Positions 32,882 through 45,079 of a DNA stretch of 64,000 nt are shown here, piece by piece (within the stretch, counting starts at the first letter, position 1; every line of letters begins with the position of its first letter). The translations under genes were made by a program, and so were the position numbers. A model generated the notes under the pieces. It saw only the letters and a program-made list of their open reading frames with translations, did not search any database and had not been told where the DNA came from. This DNA comes from Mrakia gelida (lineage: Eukaryota > Basidiomycota > Tremellomycetes > Cystofilobasidiales > Mrakiaceae), in the NCBI GenBank assembly GCA_024345305.1, contig BRON01000010.1, positions 310,001 to 374,000 on the forward strand, read 5' to 3'.

Positions 32882-33556
32882 TAATCGAGGGTGAGCTTGC
32901 GTTTCTCTCGCGCTCTCTCTCCCTCCTTTCTGCTCTCTCTCTCTGTCCAAATCTTCTCCCCATACTGACTCTTCTTCGATCCGCGCTTTCCCTTTCCCCT
33001 TCGCAGATCCACGTCGAGCGAGCGACTCGCGACTTCAGTTCTTTTCTCCCTCGCTCGAGTCAGCCTGGAGGACGGAGGGAGCAAGGACCGTAGCAGTAGT
33101 TTACACACGCACTATATGAGCATTCAACCAAACCTTGGATCCCTGTGTGAGCGGCTCCCGATCGAGAGCTCGAAAGCAAGATCAGGCTCGAGCTCGAGAC
33201 GCGACGCGACGCGTCGAAGACGCCTCGTGCCTGGTACAGTGCGTCCAGCTCGCCTTCCTTCTTAAGATCGTACGGCTTGCTGGAGGGGAGTCCGAAGAGC
33301 TTCGTCGTCTTGACGTTGTCGAATGAAACGAAACGAAACGAACGAACGAGAACGAATGCAGATAGAGGGTAAATAGAAAGAAAACGAACGAACAAACGAA
33401 GCGACTTGAGTTTGAGAATGAGAAGAAACAGAGGTATGGTAGAAGAGCAGAGAGAGAGAGAGAGGCAGCGATAGAGATATAAAGAGAGAGAGGAACGGTC
33501 GTGAGAGGGACGTGAAGAGTCGTTAAGCGAAAAAGGAGACGAGGGAGAGGGGAGAT
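32882..33556. other. Convergent 3' region, F-box-like 1 / IQGAP
   Basis: 675 bases. The left part holds the 3' UTR intron of F-box-like 1 (about 32891-33006). A GACGCGTC octamer is at 33208. Simple repeats follow: GAAAC/GAAC units at 33324-33400 and an AG dinucleotide run at 33449-33466. No exon of another gene is visible. Confidence 0.5.
33324..33400 (+). repeat. Simple GAAC/GAAAC repeat tract
   Basis: Imperfect array of GAAAC and GAAC units. The same units recur in many introns of the window. Confidence 0.5.
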
Positions 33557-36500
33557 CTAGTTCTTGTAGAATTCTGGACGCGTTCGAAGGGAAGGGAGGA
33601 GGTGGTCAGAAAGATGATAATGAGTAAGGGATAGGAGGAGAGTGGCAAGACTCACTCTTATTCAGTTGAGCGACAAGTTTGTTGACGTTGAACTCGGCGA
33701 GTCCGAGAGCGACGCTTTCCTTTCGGTCGCGTTGACGTTGAAGGAGCTGCACGCAAACGACTCAGGTCAGCTCAGGTACTGGAGGGACGAGAAAAGGAAG
33801 GGCAAAGACTCACCTCCTGCATAGTAACGGTAGCCTTTCCAATGGTCGTCTTGTTGTGACCGGGCGGAACGATGAGGATGTCGATGTTGAACGTTCCCGC
33901 TTCGTTGGACGAGAAGACGATCTCCATCTTGTCGAACTGGGTGGGGGAGTACTGATCGATCGAGAGGAGGAGACCTCGGGAGTACTGCGGTATCGGATCC
34001 AAACGAAGAAGGGGAGGGTCAGAATGGAGGAACACGACGAGGAGAGGGAGAGGGACAGAGGGGACTCACGAGAAGCCTCGACTCGTAGACCCACGAACCG
34101 TACTCGGGCATCTTCCCGTCTGCACGTAAGCTTCGTCGATGCCAGAACTGCTTGGTGAGAGGAAGGACCGAGCTTCGTTTCCTGTGAAAAGCGAGAAAAG
34201 CGAAGAGCGAAGCAGAAGGTCAGTCTCGTTTCGAACAACTCGCTTCGAGGATCGCGAGAGAACGTACCCCTTATCCTGCATATTCGAGATACTCTGAGCG
34301 TTGTGAGTCTTGTACATCTGGATCTGTTCCTCGAGCCCCGTCTTCTTCTCCTCGAGATGATCCAAAGCGTTCTTCATCGACTTGAGGTCCTTGTCTCGCT
34401 GAATCCCTTTCCGGTTCTTGGTTCGGATGTCGTTGGCGATGGAGTTGAGGATCTCCTGGTAGCCGTCGGACCGAGTGATGGTTCCCTTGGATTCGAGGTT
34501 CTTGCAGGCCATGAGAGCTTGGAACTTGACTTCGTCGTAGGCAAGGCTGGAAGAAACGAGAGACGTCGAACGCGAACGAGTTAGCGGGCAAGGTCGAGAT
34601 AAACGAGCGAGCGAGGAAGGAAGACTCACAACTTGATGTCGTTGAGGTTGTAGGTCGCTTCCTGACCAGGTAGCGGTGGGAGTCCATGAGCTTCGTGCTG
34701 AACGATCTGATCCCAGAGAGCCATGTGCTCGTCCTCGACGGGAGCGATGAGCGAGGTCATGATGTCTCGTTCTGGTTGAACTCGAAGGACGGCGAGGATC
34801 AACCGTTTGGCTCGAGACCACTCGGCCTTGTTCTCGGCCTCGGGATCTGCTCGAGGGAGAGATAACGAAAGTAGGAAGTCAGCGTTTGTCGAAGGAAGAA
34901 GGCGAGGATGAGGCGAAGCGCGTCTCACCTTCCGTTGGAGCTGAACGAGTCACGAGCCTGAGACTTATCGACCGATCTCGACCAACGACGTCCGAAGGAA
35001 GAGGAGGTCCTCCGAGTTCCGTGATGAGTCCTCGAAGCTTCTCCCGACCGGTGGGATCCTGGGAAGACGAAGCGAAGAGGACGAGTTAGCCTCGGTTTGC
35101 GAGCGAAGCATACGAGACGAAAAGACGAACCAGGTCGTCCAAGTCCTGCACGAGGACTCGATGAATAGCGTAAACCTCCGTCGGAGAGATAGAAAGCGGT
35201 AGAGGCTCGACCGTAACATCGATGAACTCGTCGACTCCGAGATGCTCCTGGACGTCAATCACGCCGGCGACTGAGGAAAAACGAACGAACGCCAAAACGA
35301 ATCAGTCTCTGCTTCTCCTCGTCAAGGCAAGGAAAGCAGAACGAGAGAAAGAACTCACCATCGATGAGCCAATTCCTAAAGATCTTCCCCTCTCCCTCGA
35401 CGTAAGCGTTGAGAGGATCCATCCTCGTCCCGCTCTCGAACAGCTGTCCGAGCGAGACTTGATCGACCAGACTGGCGACGAGCTTGAGGTTGGCTCGAGA
35501 AAGAGCGGGGATGGTGGTCTTGACGATACCGAACGTTTCGGGGACCCTGTGAGGAACGAAATAAACAGAGGGAGGTCAGCATCGAAGTGAGAGAAGAGGG
35601 ACGAGGGAGAGGAGGGGACGAACAAGATCGCAGGCTTGAGGAACCTCTGGAAAATGAATCGACCGATGATGATGGCGGCTTGGTCGTCGGTGATACCAGG
35701 GAAGCGTTCCTGGTTCGATGAAGCACGAACGAAGATCAGTTGGGGTCCAAAACGAACGAAGGAGGGCGAGGCAAGACGAACCCGAAGTGAAAGAAGGAGC
35801 TCTCGAGCGATCCAACGGATACTGTAAGGCATCTTCTTCGTCGACGAGGTAATGCTCTTAACGAGCTTCTCCGAGAAGCTCCGAATGGCTTGGAGACCTG
35901 TTTGTGAGCGAACGAGGAAGGAGGGGGATCGAGTCAGCGAGACGCGTCGAACGACCAAGAAAAGAACGGACGCGAAACTCACGATGGATGTACTCCGTCC
36001 GAGTATCGCTATCCCGAAGAGCGTCCTGCATCGAGAGGTTCTGAGGATGAGAGCGTTGAACCCCTTCTCGAGCTTCCTTCTCGGATCGGAAAGCCTCGAA
36101 GAGCTGGCGAGACGAGACAAAGGCGAACTGGTCAGTCCAAGCTCGCAAGGTCGTCGCGATTCGAGGACTCACCTTGACAGCATCGCAATCCAAATCCAGA
36201 TTCCTATCCGCTACGATCTCGGTAACGAAGGGACCAAGGAGTTCCTGGATGTAAGCTCCCTCGTTGGGCCTCACGTACTGAACGGCGATCTTGGCGAAGG
36301 GAGGGAAGTAGTCGAGGAGGGATTCGAAGCTTGGTGCTGCTTCGATTTGGTGAGCGACGGCGCTCTGTTCGATCCATCCAACGAAGAAGAGGAGACCGGG
36401 GTCAGTATGAGGAGGCAGGAGAAAGAGAGAGAGAAGAAGGAGAAGAGAAGTGAATGGAGGAATGATGCGCGCGACGACGACAAAACGAACCTGGAAAAAC

Positions 36501-39500
36501 CTCATCGCCCAGTACTCCTCTCTCTTCCCCTGCCCGTACCCATACAGAGCCAACACCACTCCTTCCACCATCTTCCTCGTCTCGTCCGTCGTACTCTCGG
36601 ACAACCTCGAGCACAACCTCGCGAGCAGGTCCGGTTTCGTCTGAAGGAGGTAGAACAGCTGCTGATACAGATCGAGCTTGTGTTGAGCTTCCCGACTGAG
36701 CAAGCTCGAGCTGAACGGATCCACGAATGCTGAGTTCTCCGTCTGGGAGGGTTCCTGTCTCTGTCGACCTTGGAGGTTGGCGATGTTCTGCGCGAACAGT
36801 CCGATGTTCTGATCGAGGTCTTCGACGTCCGCTTCGAGGACGAGGGTGGATCGGAAGGTATCGACGACTTCCTGACGGAGCCTGTTGAGCCGAGCTTCGT
36901 CGTTGAACTGGGTGTCCGAGTCGTCGAGGAGGTGACCGAAGTTCTTGATCGTGCTGACTTTGACGTTCTTCCCCAAGCGAATCCCATTGAACCCTTCCCT
37001 CGGTCCCTTTCCTCTTCGGATAGCCTGAAGTCGAACGAGCGCCTCGGTGTGTTGATGGAAGTGGTTGAGTCGACCGTAGAAGGCTCGTCGAACCATCGCT
37101 CCTCGAAGCATGCACTGAAGACGATCCGCCACCCATTCGTACGACCGAACGTGATCCCTCCACCACTCGTACTCCCTCTTCTGGTACGCTCGTCGAGCCA
37201 TGGCTTGGAAGCCGACGAAGTTGGGTAGGACGAACTCGACTTCCTTCTTCTGCTCGCCCTTCCTCGCTCGCGAGAGAGCCGCTCGGAAGATGGACTGGGA
37301 GTTGACGGCGGAGGAGATGGTGTGGACGTTGGCGAGGGCTGCTGAGAGTTGGTGGTGACTTCGTCGAACGAGGTTGGCTTTGGCTCGGGATTGGAAGTTG
37401 ACGAGTCCGGGGGAGGCGATCTGGAGGGCAGCGTGGATGGCTTCGAACTGCTTCCTAGCGAGGGCGGAACGAGCAACGGCTCCGAACCTGACGATGGTTT
37501 GATGAGTGCTAACGAGCGTCGACTGATCCGTCTGCTGGTTCCTTCGAACGAGAGCGCCTCGAGCCTGAGCGACGAAATCCTCGAACACCTCCGCCTGTTG
37601 ATCGATCTCGTCCCTCAACGCGTCGAACCGATCCCGAGCGAGCATCCCTTGGACGTGACACTGAAGTCTCGAGATGATCTCGTCGCAAGCCTCCAGTCGA
37701 TCTCGAGCACCGTCGAGCTTCCTTCGAGTCAGAGCCGACCTGGCTGCCGACTGGAACGCGACGAGTTTGTCGGCGAGGGGAGCGAGTTGGTCTTGACGAG
37801 CTGCGAGGGTCCGAGAGAAGCGAGCTCGGATGAGGGAGGCTCGAGCGTAGGCTTGAAGACCGACGACGGAGTGAGAGGTGGAGTGGAGGTCGGCTTGGAA
37901 GGCGTCGTAGTCCATTCGAGCGAGGACTCCAGCGGCTTGAGCTTGGAGGGCGACGACGGAGGGAGCTGCCGCTCGGAGGAGTCGATCTCGGACTGAGAAA
38001 CGCGAAAAGGACACCTCAGTCAGGTTTTTGGCTCTCGCTTCTCTTCCACGAAACAAAAGAGACGAAAGGGATGCTCACTCTCTTCCTCAGTCTCAGCTGG
38101 AGGCTCGAAGTTCATCTCCTTCGCGAGATCCTTTCCGATCGACTTGAAGTTGGGCATGGCCTGACCGTTGAGCTCCTTCGAAGCAGCTTGGAGCTGAGCG
38201 TCTGTTTGTCAACCAAAAGAAGAAGATCAGCTTGTGTTTCCCGCCTCGAGAGGCGAGCAAGAAAGAGGAAGAGAGGGGGACGAACCCGTGAACTGAAGCT
38301 TCCCACTCAAGTTCCCAATCTTCTCGACCAGACCTCGATTCGCGAGGACGTGACTGCAGACCCAAACGAACCCGAAACATAGAGTCAGTTCGAGCGATCT
38401 CGACGAGAGAGAAGAGAGAGAGAAGAAACGCACCTAAGCGAATGAATACAGAAGATAACCTTGGGCAAGTTCTTCTTCTCGTACAGATCGATCGTCTCGA
38501 AGATGAAGTTCTTGGGCAGTCCAACCTCGGGAGACTGAGTGAAATTGAGGAACATGATAATGTTGTCCGAGTGTCGCCATTGGAGTTTGGGGTCCTGCGA
38601 ACGAAACCGCGGAACGAAGTCAGTTCTCGTTCTTGCCGACGCGTCGCGAGCGAACGAAACGAAGCTCGACCTCTCCCCTCCCCTCCTGCCCTGCTCCCAC
38701 CGTCCCTCCCACCCGCCCCACTCCCATCCCCACCCTACTCACCTCAAAGATCCTATTCCCCCCCTTCGCTCCAACCATCTCCGCCATCCTCGCCAGCACC
38801 ACTCCATCCCTCAACTTCTCCTCGAACTCAACGACTCCGAACCCCAGATCCTTCTGCAGCACTCCCTCGACCCACTGGAGCGCCTCTCCGACGTGCGTGA
38901 GGTACTCCTCAGCGATGATCTCCTTCCGCGTTCGTTCGATGGTGGCTGTTGAGAGGCGGAGGGAGGGCGAGGAGGGAGAAGAGGAGGAGTTGGAGAGGGA
39001 GGAAGCGAGAGGGAGGCGACGACGACCTTTCATTCCTGGGTGGTGTGCGCGAAACGAAACAAGACGAGGAGAGAGGGGGGGAGAGGAGAGAGGGGATGGG
39101 AAGAAAGGTGAGCTTGAGCTCGAACGAGCACGAGAGAAAGAGGAACAAAAGGGAACGCGAGAGCGACCGCGAACGTACCAACAACCTCCTCCCCCTCCTT
39201 AATCCCCACCACTCCTCTCCCCATACTCCCATCCCCACCCAATCCGACTCCCGCCCCTCCAAACCTCCCACCGATGCTCAAACTATCGGACCTCCCCAAC
39301 GACGACTGAGGAGCACCCGCGGGTCTCATCAAGCTCATCGGCTCGTCGTTCTCCTCTCCTCCTCCTCCCATCCCTCCTCCATCTCCACTCGCGATCCTAG
39401 GCATGTGCCTCCCCAACCTCGCTGCTGGTCCTCGTCGCGATCCGAAGGGCTCTCGGATGGTGGGGACGGTGGGTGAGCTGGGGACGGGGGAGGTAGGGGA

Positions 39501-40712
39501 AGGGGAGGAGGGCGTGTAGCGGTAGGAGGGAGCTGGATTGAAGTTGGTTGAGGATTGGGAGGGAGAAGGGGAGGTGGGGGGAAGACCGTGTCCGATTCCA
39601 TTTCCGTTGGTTGAGCTGGTGGGACTGCTAGCGATGTTGGAGTTGGATAGGAGCCGAGCGTGTTTCTCTTTGAAGTAGGAGGATCTGAAGACGGGTTCGT
39701 CGGAGGGAGCTGCTGAGGCTGATTCCGAGGGGAAGGAGGAAGGGAGGTAGGAGGCTGGCGAGGTCGGAACCTGTTGGGTTGGAGTTGTCCTTCCTGCGAA
39801 CCTGGATGTGATTGAGCTTGCTCTTGAGAGGGAGGGAGGTGGAGTTGCTGCTTGTGAGGGAGAGGAGTAGGAGGAACCATCGAAGGTGCCTCTCCTTTCC
39901 ATCGCGGGGGAGGAACCTCCTGTTGCTGCTCCTCGATCCCCCGTGAACTGCTGCCTGAGGAAGGGTGAGGAGGAGGATGCGAACGAGTTGGTGGTGGAAG
40001 AAGTTGAGGGTGAGGTTGCTGATGATGGTTGGAACACGAAGGTTGACGGTTGAGCTGAGTTTGCTCTTCGATGAGCTCGCGGTGTTGTCGCTTGAGAATT
40101 GGGACCGGACGACGAAGGAGATTGAGACCTCTCAGAGGAGGGTTTAGCCGAGGAGGGAGGTGGGGGAGTTCCGAATCTTGACGTGTGAGGATCTGTTGGT
40201 GGAGAGTAGGAAGGACCCGTTCCGTTGGAAGGAGTGGAAGAAGCGAAGGAGGAACCTGAAGGGAAGGACACCATCGACGGGCTCTCGACTCCTCCTCCTC
40301 CTCCAGCTGTCGACGCAGACCCGGAACGATCCTTCCTCCCTAGAGTCCCACTCCCACCACCGTGATGGTCTCCGAAGCCCTCCTCTGACGCCTCTGCTGC
40401 TGCTGCCTTCTCCCTCTCCTGCCAGAACCCTCGAGTGACGTCCACACTCTTGGAACCAGAAGTGTGACCTCGTCCATTCCACCGAGAGCTCCCACTCCGA
40501 GAGAGAGAGTCAACCCCTCCAGGGACAGAGTCAACTCGGCCGAGAGTGGAAGATTTGCCGGCGCCGAAGGTGGTAGAGGAGGAGGAGGAGAGGATGTTGT
40601 GTCGAGAAGAGGAAGACCGAGAGAGGGAGGAGGAGGAGCCAGAGAGGAGGCGGGCTTGATACGAAGGAAGGCCAACGACCTCCTCCTCGTCCAGAAGAGA
40701 GGAACGATCCAT
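33557..40712 (-). CDS. IQG1: IQGAP-family cytokinesis scaffold
   Basis: Iqg1/Rng2-type scaffold that links actin, myosin and calmodulin at the contractile ring. From the ATG at 40712 the first exon encodes about 510 Ser/Pro/Gly-rich disordered residues. The calponin-homology domain follows (YLTHVGEALQWVEGVL, DNIIMFLNFTQSPEVGLPKN, KNLPKVIFCIHSLSHVLANR). Next are many degenerate IQ-like helices in one very large exon (38030-36490: VVALQAQAAGVLARM, LVAFQSAARSALTRR, RLQCMLRGAMVRRAF). Then come the GAP-related domain (LYQQLFYLLQTKPDLLARL, MVEGVVLALYGYG, IGRFIFQRFLKPAI, KSITSSTKKMPYSIRWIARE) and the RasGAP C-terminal domain (HEAHGLPPLPGQEA, GSWVYESRLL). The last exon is four codons, KFYKN, as at the end of other IQGAPs. 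The total is very roughly 1,800 residues. The long N-terminal extension is unusual for the family. Confidence 0.9.
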
Positions 40713-42193
40713 GCGAGACGTCTTGAGGGCTTGCACGCCGGCAAGGGAAAGGGAAGAAGAGGAAAGAGAGAAGTCTTGAAGGGCTTGCTGGGGGTTGTGG
40801 GAAGAAGCAGGAGAAGGGGGAGAGGTTCGACTTCACCTCCTCCCCTTCCCTCCTCTTCTTGCTGCCCCCAGCGAGAGAGGGGTCTCAAAACGCGAGAGGA
40901 GCTCGGACCCCTTTTTCTTCGTCTTTCTTTCCTCGATGAGATCAAGGGCTGGGTGTGTCTGGTTTTCAAGGTATGCTTGCATGACGAGGAGCAGTCTACA
41001 GTGCTCAAGAAGAGAAGAGATGGGCGTTCAGCCAACTTTTTTTCGCGCTTGTTTTCTTTTTGACGCGTCGTTCGCGACCTTCCTTCTGTTTCTCCCTTCG
41101 CCCCCTTTTTCCCCTTACATTCGAGATAAACCACCGCAGACGTGTCAGAACGACGAACATCTTCCCGTTCCCTTCTCGAAATTCCATTTTCTTTTTCTCG
41201 CCTCCTCGCTCGAGCTCGTCCGCGAACGCGTCGACTCTGATCCCTTTTCTCGTCTGCATGCAGAACCGATCGTCCCTCTCCCTCACTCGTCAACGTGACC
41301 CCCAATCTCGTGACGTGAACTCACTCGCTCACTGACTCAGGCACACATCTGAACGAAACGCGTGGAGAGATGGCGAGCAGCAAAGCAGGCGGTCTCACGT
41401 CGTTCCTCGTCCGGCCATCTCTTTCCTGAGACGATCTGGCTTTCGCAGTGACGCGTCGTCTGCTGAAATTTATGAGATGCATTCTGTTGTTTGGAAAGTC
41501 CAGATCCTGCAAGAAACGGACAGCAAGACGAGAAGCAAAACGCGACGTCGTCAGGTTCACATCGTTCGTTTTGTTGCGCGGAAAGAGAGGTCCCTCACCT
41601 CCCTAAAGACTTTTTGCTGCGTACTGACCCGTGCTTATGATGTTTCGGAATGAAGGAGGGTCGATGTGGAGGGAGGGGACAAAGATCGGGAAAGGCAAGA
41701 GATTGAGCTCGAGGAGGCGCGGACGGACGCGGTTCGATTTTTCGAAAGAGAGAGAAGCTTGCTGACTCGAGGTCAACGCGGTCCATCTAAATTCCGTACC
41801 ACTCAGATCGTCTCATCTCGAGGACGAGCGATGGGAGGAGGGAGAGGAGGAAGAAACGAGGCGACGCGGTTGGGTCAATAGCTCTCGCCAAGCTCGATGA
41901 GGTCGAGTTCCTGTCAAGTCTTCGAAGCCTGCGTAGCAACGGGATCCTGTCGATGAGGATGGAGAAACAGCTCTCGCGACGGCGTCGCGAAGGAACGACA
42001 GACGAAGGGCAAGGCGGGGAGAGTTTCGAACGAGCTCGTCTGAGTCCTTGCTCGTTGACTCCTACGGCCACCCTCGACCTTTCCGATGTTCTTCCTTCGC
42101 TTCTTTCGACGTCTCGCAAGGGGTCTGAACCTGGTGAGTACGTCGTGGGGAGGAAGAACCCATCTGAGAGACGATGGGGAGAGGAAAGAAGGC
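40713..42193. other. Long intergenic region, IQGAP start / F-box-like pseudogene 2
   Basis: About 1.5 kb between opposed genes. It carries two GACGCGTC octamers (41062, 41450), an AACGCGTC at 41227, a T-rich stretch at 41036-41060, and ordinary mixed sequence. From about 42050 it begins to match the upstream region of F-box-like 5. No complete exon is seen. Confidence 0.45.
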
Positions 42194-43318
42194 ATGCCTA
42201 GATCAATCTCGTCGAGCTCACCTTCTCCTTCCTTCCCTTTCTTCAAGGCTCGCCTTCTTCCTTTCAGGCGACCATCCATCACAGAACCCAGACCAGAAGT
42301 CAGGATATGCTCAGACTGTCCCCTCGAAGTTCTTTGGCTGAACCTGGATGCTTTCTCGTCTCTACAGATCGTTCCTTCTCCTCCTCGACTCCACTGGGAC
42401 CTCCTCCTTCGCGTCCTCGAGTTCTCGGACATCCCTACCCTCGCCGTCCTAGGAGCAGTCTCGTTCGACCTCCTCGTCGCTTCGTCAGCTCTTCTGTACA
42501 GGGATGTGGTCGTCAACTCGTACCAGTCCCTCCAAAAGCTGTTCTGCAAGAAAAGGAAGACGGGGCTTCTTGGATTCGCTTGGATGAAGGTGAGCTCCCT
42601 TCCCGCATTCCTCCTCTTCGACGCTCTCGTTTCCTGACCGCTCTCGTTCGTTCCACTTGGATCGTCAGACCTCAACTCCCTCTCGAATCAATCCTCTCCT
42701 CTCCCTATCCCACTACGAACCCTTCACATCGACTTCTTCGCTCGCAGGCTCCAACGGTTGGACTTTCACCTCTCCCTCTCCGCCTCCCGAATCGACCACG
42801 CATCTCTCCCTCTCGACGTTCATCGCGTCTCATTCTCCGTGGACGTCATACGGGAGTTCGAGAACTTTCACCGCTCGCTCCTCTTCAAGCTCAATCCCCT
42901 CAAAGTCGAGTACGAAAAGGAAACGTACGGTTTGCGCGACCAACTTCTGAACTTCTGGCGACCCAACGACGCGATGAAGAGGGCGCCGCTGCTCTCTACC
43001 TGGACGAGACTTGAGGCCCTGGTCTTCAAAGGAATGGTCTTGCGTGGACCTACCGCGGACCACCTCGCCTTCCTCACCTCCCCCTCGGACGATCAGCAGC
43101 GCAGAACCCTTCGCGTACGTCTCGACTGCGTCGTTCATTCCTTCTGGCTGGAGAATCTCATCAGACCCTCCGACAACTTCCTAAACAGGTCGATGGAGGA
43201 AGGGTCTATCGTGCTGGTGGTGAGGACTGAGGCGGAGAAGAAGCATCAGGAAGCGTGGTTGGGACGGCTTCGGACGGAAAGGGAGAGGAGGCTCTTTGTG
43301 ATTGTTGTTGAAGACTGA
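42194..43318 (+). pseudogene. F-box-like pseudogene 2 (type B)
   Basis: Homologous to F-box-like 5: compare HWDLLLRVLEFSDIPTLAVL and ALLYRDVVVNSYQSLQKLF with HWDLLLRILQLSDTSTLAVL and PLLYRDVTVNSWHSLEKLF. The exon 1 start of gene 5 (MPD before an intron) has no ATG here: the equivalent bases near 42290 read AGACCAGAA. An ATG at 42194 opens a frame that reads through the old intron, but that is not the ancestral structure. In the second exon one base is missing near 42716 compared with gene 5, which shifts the reading frame just before a Leu-His-Ile-Asp segment. After the shift, the frame matches gene 5 to the stop at 43316 (LFVIVVED). Two independent lesions make a pseudogene likely; a sequencing error could explain only the second. 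Confidence 0.75.
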
Positions 43319-43909
43319 GGTGAGTGTCCATTCTCCTCTTCAGCTGTTGTCGTTTCTGGAACCTGAACTGACCATCTCACTCATCCACCCCTCGCTCTCG
43401 TTCTCAGATCGCCCGCCATCTTCGTCGTCGACTCGGACGCGTTCGGACCTCTCCGACGCGTCGTCGTTTCGGTTCGCTTTGTTACGCTTTCGTTTCTTCA
43501 TACTCTATGATCGACTCCGAGTCTGCGTCCACTCTCTCTCGCGGAAGGTCTTCATTTGAGGCATTGTGATGTAGAGGGGAGGGGAAGAGAAAAGGTTGAG
43601 CTCGACGAAGCCGCAGCGGCTCCTCCATGGACGAAAAGCTTGATAAATCAAGGTGTAAAGTGGTCGATTCGAAGTCCGTTCGGAGAGGATTGTCGAAACT
43701 GAGAGATTTTGGTATAATCGGAGGTCAGGGTCGGGAGCCACAAGAGAAGAAGAGGGAAGGGAGAGGAAGGGAGGCTGGCAAGGAGGTGAAGCTCATCTCG
43801 CCGTTCCTCCCTCGCAACGACCATCAACGACCAGCTCGATTTCCCTCCAAGACCCTTTCCTTCCCCTTCTCACTCTCATCACCCTCACCTCATCATCATC
43901 ACCTCACAC
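43319..43909 (+). other. Spacer between F-box-like pseudogenes 2 and 3
   Basis: 590 bases, duplicated at 49371-49968. It begins with a 3' UTR intron (donor GTGAGTGTCC two bases after the stop region, CTGAC near 43369, acceptor near 43407). It ends with a CT-rich leader of pseudogene 3 containing TCACCTCATCATCATCACCT just before the ATG. Confidence 0.6.
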
Positions 43910-45079
43910 ATGTCGGATTCCCAGTCGTTCGCCGTCGAGAAGGAGGTCGCTCCCTCCCCTTCCTCTTCCTCCCACCTCGCTCCCATCTCAGCTCCTTCCC
44001 CTCCTCCTCCACTTCCCGCCGTCGAGGCCACTGGAGGACCCTCTTCCTCGACTCTTGCATCTTTGGATCATCCTCTCCCCCCTCTCCCCCTCGAAGTCAA
44101 AGGCCACATCCTCGGCTTCTGCGATGCTTCCACGCTCATCTCGACCTCCCTCGTCTCCCTCGCCTTCCTCGAGTTCTCGTCCCCTCTTCTCTATCGAGAC
44201 ATCACCATCAGAGGCTACGAGGATCTGGAGAAGTTCATCGAAGGAGTTGTATGTCTCCTGATCCAGCTCTTCAGCTTTCTCACCATCGAAAAGCGAGGTG
44301 TTCGCGCTACTCCCTTCAAGACCCCTGGCTGACGTTTCGTTTCCCTCCCTTCGCCAAACAGGATCCCAGCATCCGTCAACCTCACCTCGACGCCTACTTC
44401 GATCTTCATCAAATCAAGACCTTCACCTTCATCGCTCCCGAACCCGACTCGGAATGGGAACCCTCGTCGTCCTCCCGCTGGAGCCTCCTCCTCCTCATCG
44501 AAGTCTTCACCCTCGAGATCGTCTCCCTCGGAGAGCCCATCCCTTCCGACTCCTTCCAATATCTTCTTCCACTCTTCGACCCCACCTCCTTCACCCTCAT
44601 CGGAACCTCTCCCTCAGGATTGTCCAAGGACTCCTTCGTCTGCGTCGACCTCGAAGATCCCAACGTCCAATGGACTCGTCTCACCTCCATGGTCCTCCGC
44701 CGCGTGTCCCTCCTGTCCAGCCTACCTACCCATCGTCACCCAAGGTCCGAGGATCGTCGAAGTCACCTACGATTTGACCAACTGCTGGCCGTATCACGAC
44801 CTTCCGCTCACTTGGAACTTCGTCATCAACGCGCTTGACGATCTGAACGGGGGGACGGGCGAGGTCAAGGCGGTGAACGCGCTTCTCGCCTACCCTTCCC
44901 TCGCTAAAGTCGTGCTTCGAGTGCAGAACAAGGCGCAGTTGAGAGATGTCCAGAGTCGCGTGGTGGAAGGGTGGACGAACTCGGTGTTGAGGCGAGAGGA
45001 GCAGAAGGAGTGGGCGAAGTTGATCGAGTTCGAAGAGGTCGATTCGGGAGCGAGGAGGTTCTTGATGCTGGGAGAGTGA
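43910..45079 (+). pseudogene. F-box-like pseudogene 3 (type A) with frameshift
   Basis: Two exons, 43910-44248 and from 44362. Exon 1 is intact: MSDSQSFAVEKEV at the start and LPLEVKGHILGFCDASTLIS in the F-box. Exon 2 starts DPSIRQPHLDAYFDLHQIKT, homologous to genes 1 and 4. Between about 44690 and 44725 the frame that matches the family changes by +1. Upstream it reads VQWTRLTSM; downstream, in the shifted frame, VTYDLTNCWPYHDL corresponds to the VVYDLVNRWPY segment of gene 1. The normal end is intact: WAKLIEFEEVDSGARRFLML and stop at 45077. Without the shift, translation ends at 44837. No GT-AG intron removes it. One indel is enough, so a sequencing error cannot be fully excluded. Confidence 0.72.

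Larger units (their letters stand above)
42050..45060 (+). repeat. Segmental duplication, left copy (inverted relative to 48130-51200)
   Basis: The order leader, F-box gene of type B, spacer, F-box gene of type A is the same as in the right copy read on the minus strand. The spacer is most alike: GAGGCATTGTGATGTAGAGG and the next thirty or so bases at 43559 occur unchanged on the minus strand near 49735. Coding parts have many differences, so the duplication is not recent. Confidence 0.85.

Noticed and set aside
40713..41460. MBF (MCB) control of IQGAP from ACGCGT sites upstream
   Set aside because: The motif is common all over the window, including introns, so two copies here are not evidence of cell-cycle control.
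43302..43559. Plus-strand open frame after F-box-like 2, repeated on the minus strand at 49730-49963
   Set aside because: The similarity reflects the duplicated 3' UTR. The frame has no ATG of its own in a good place and crosses a predicted intron.
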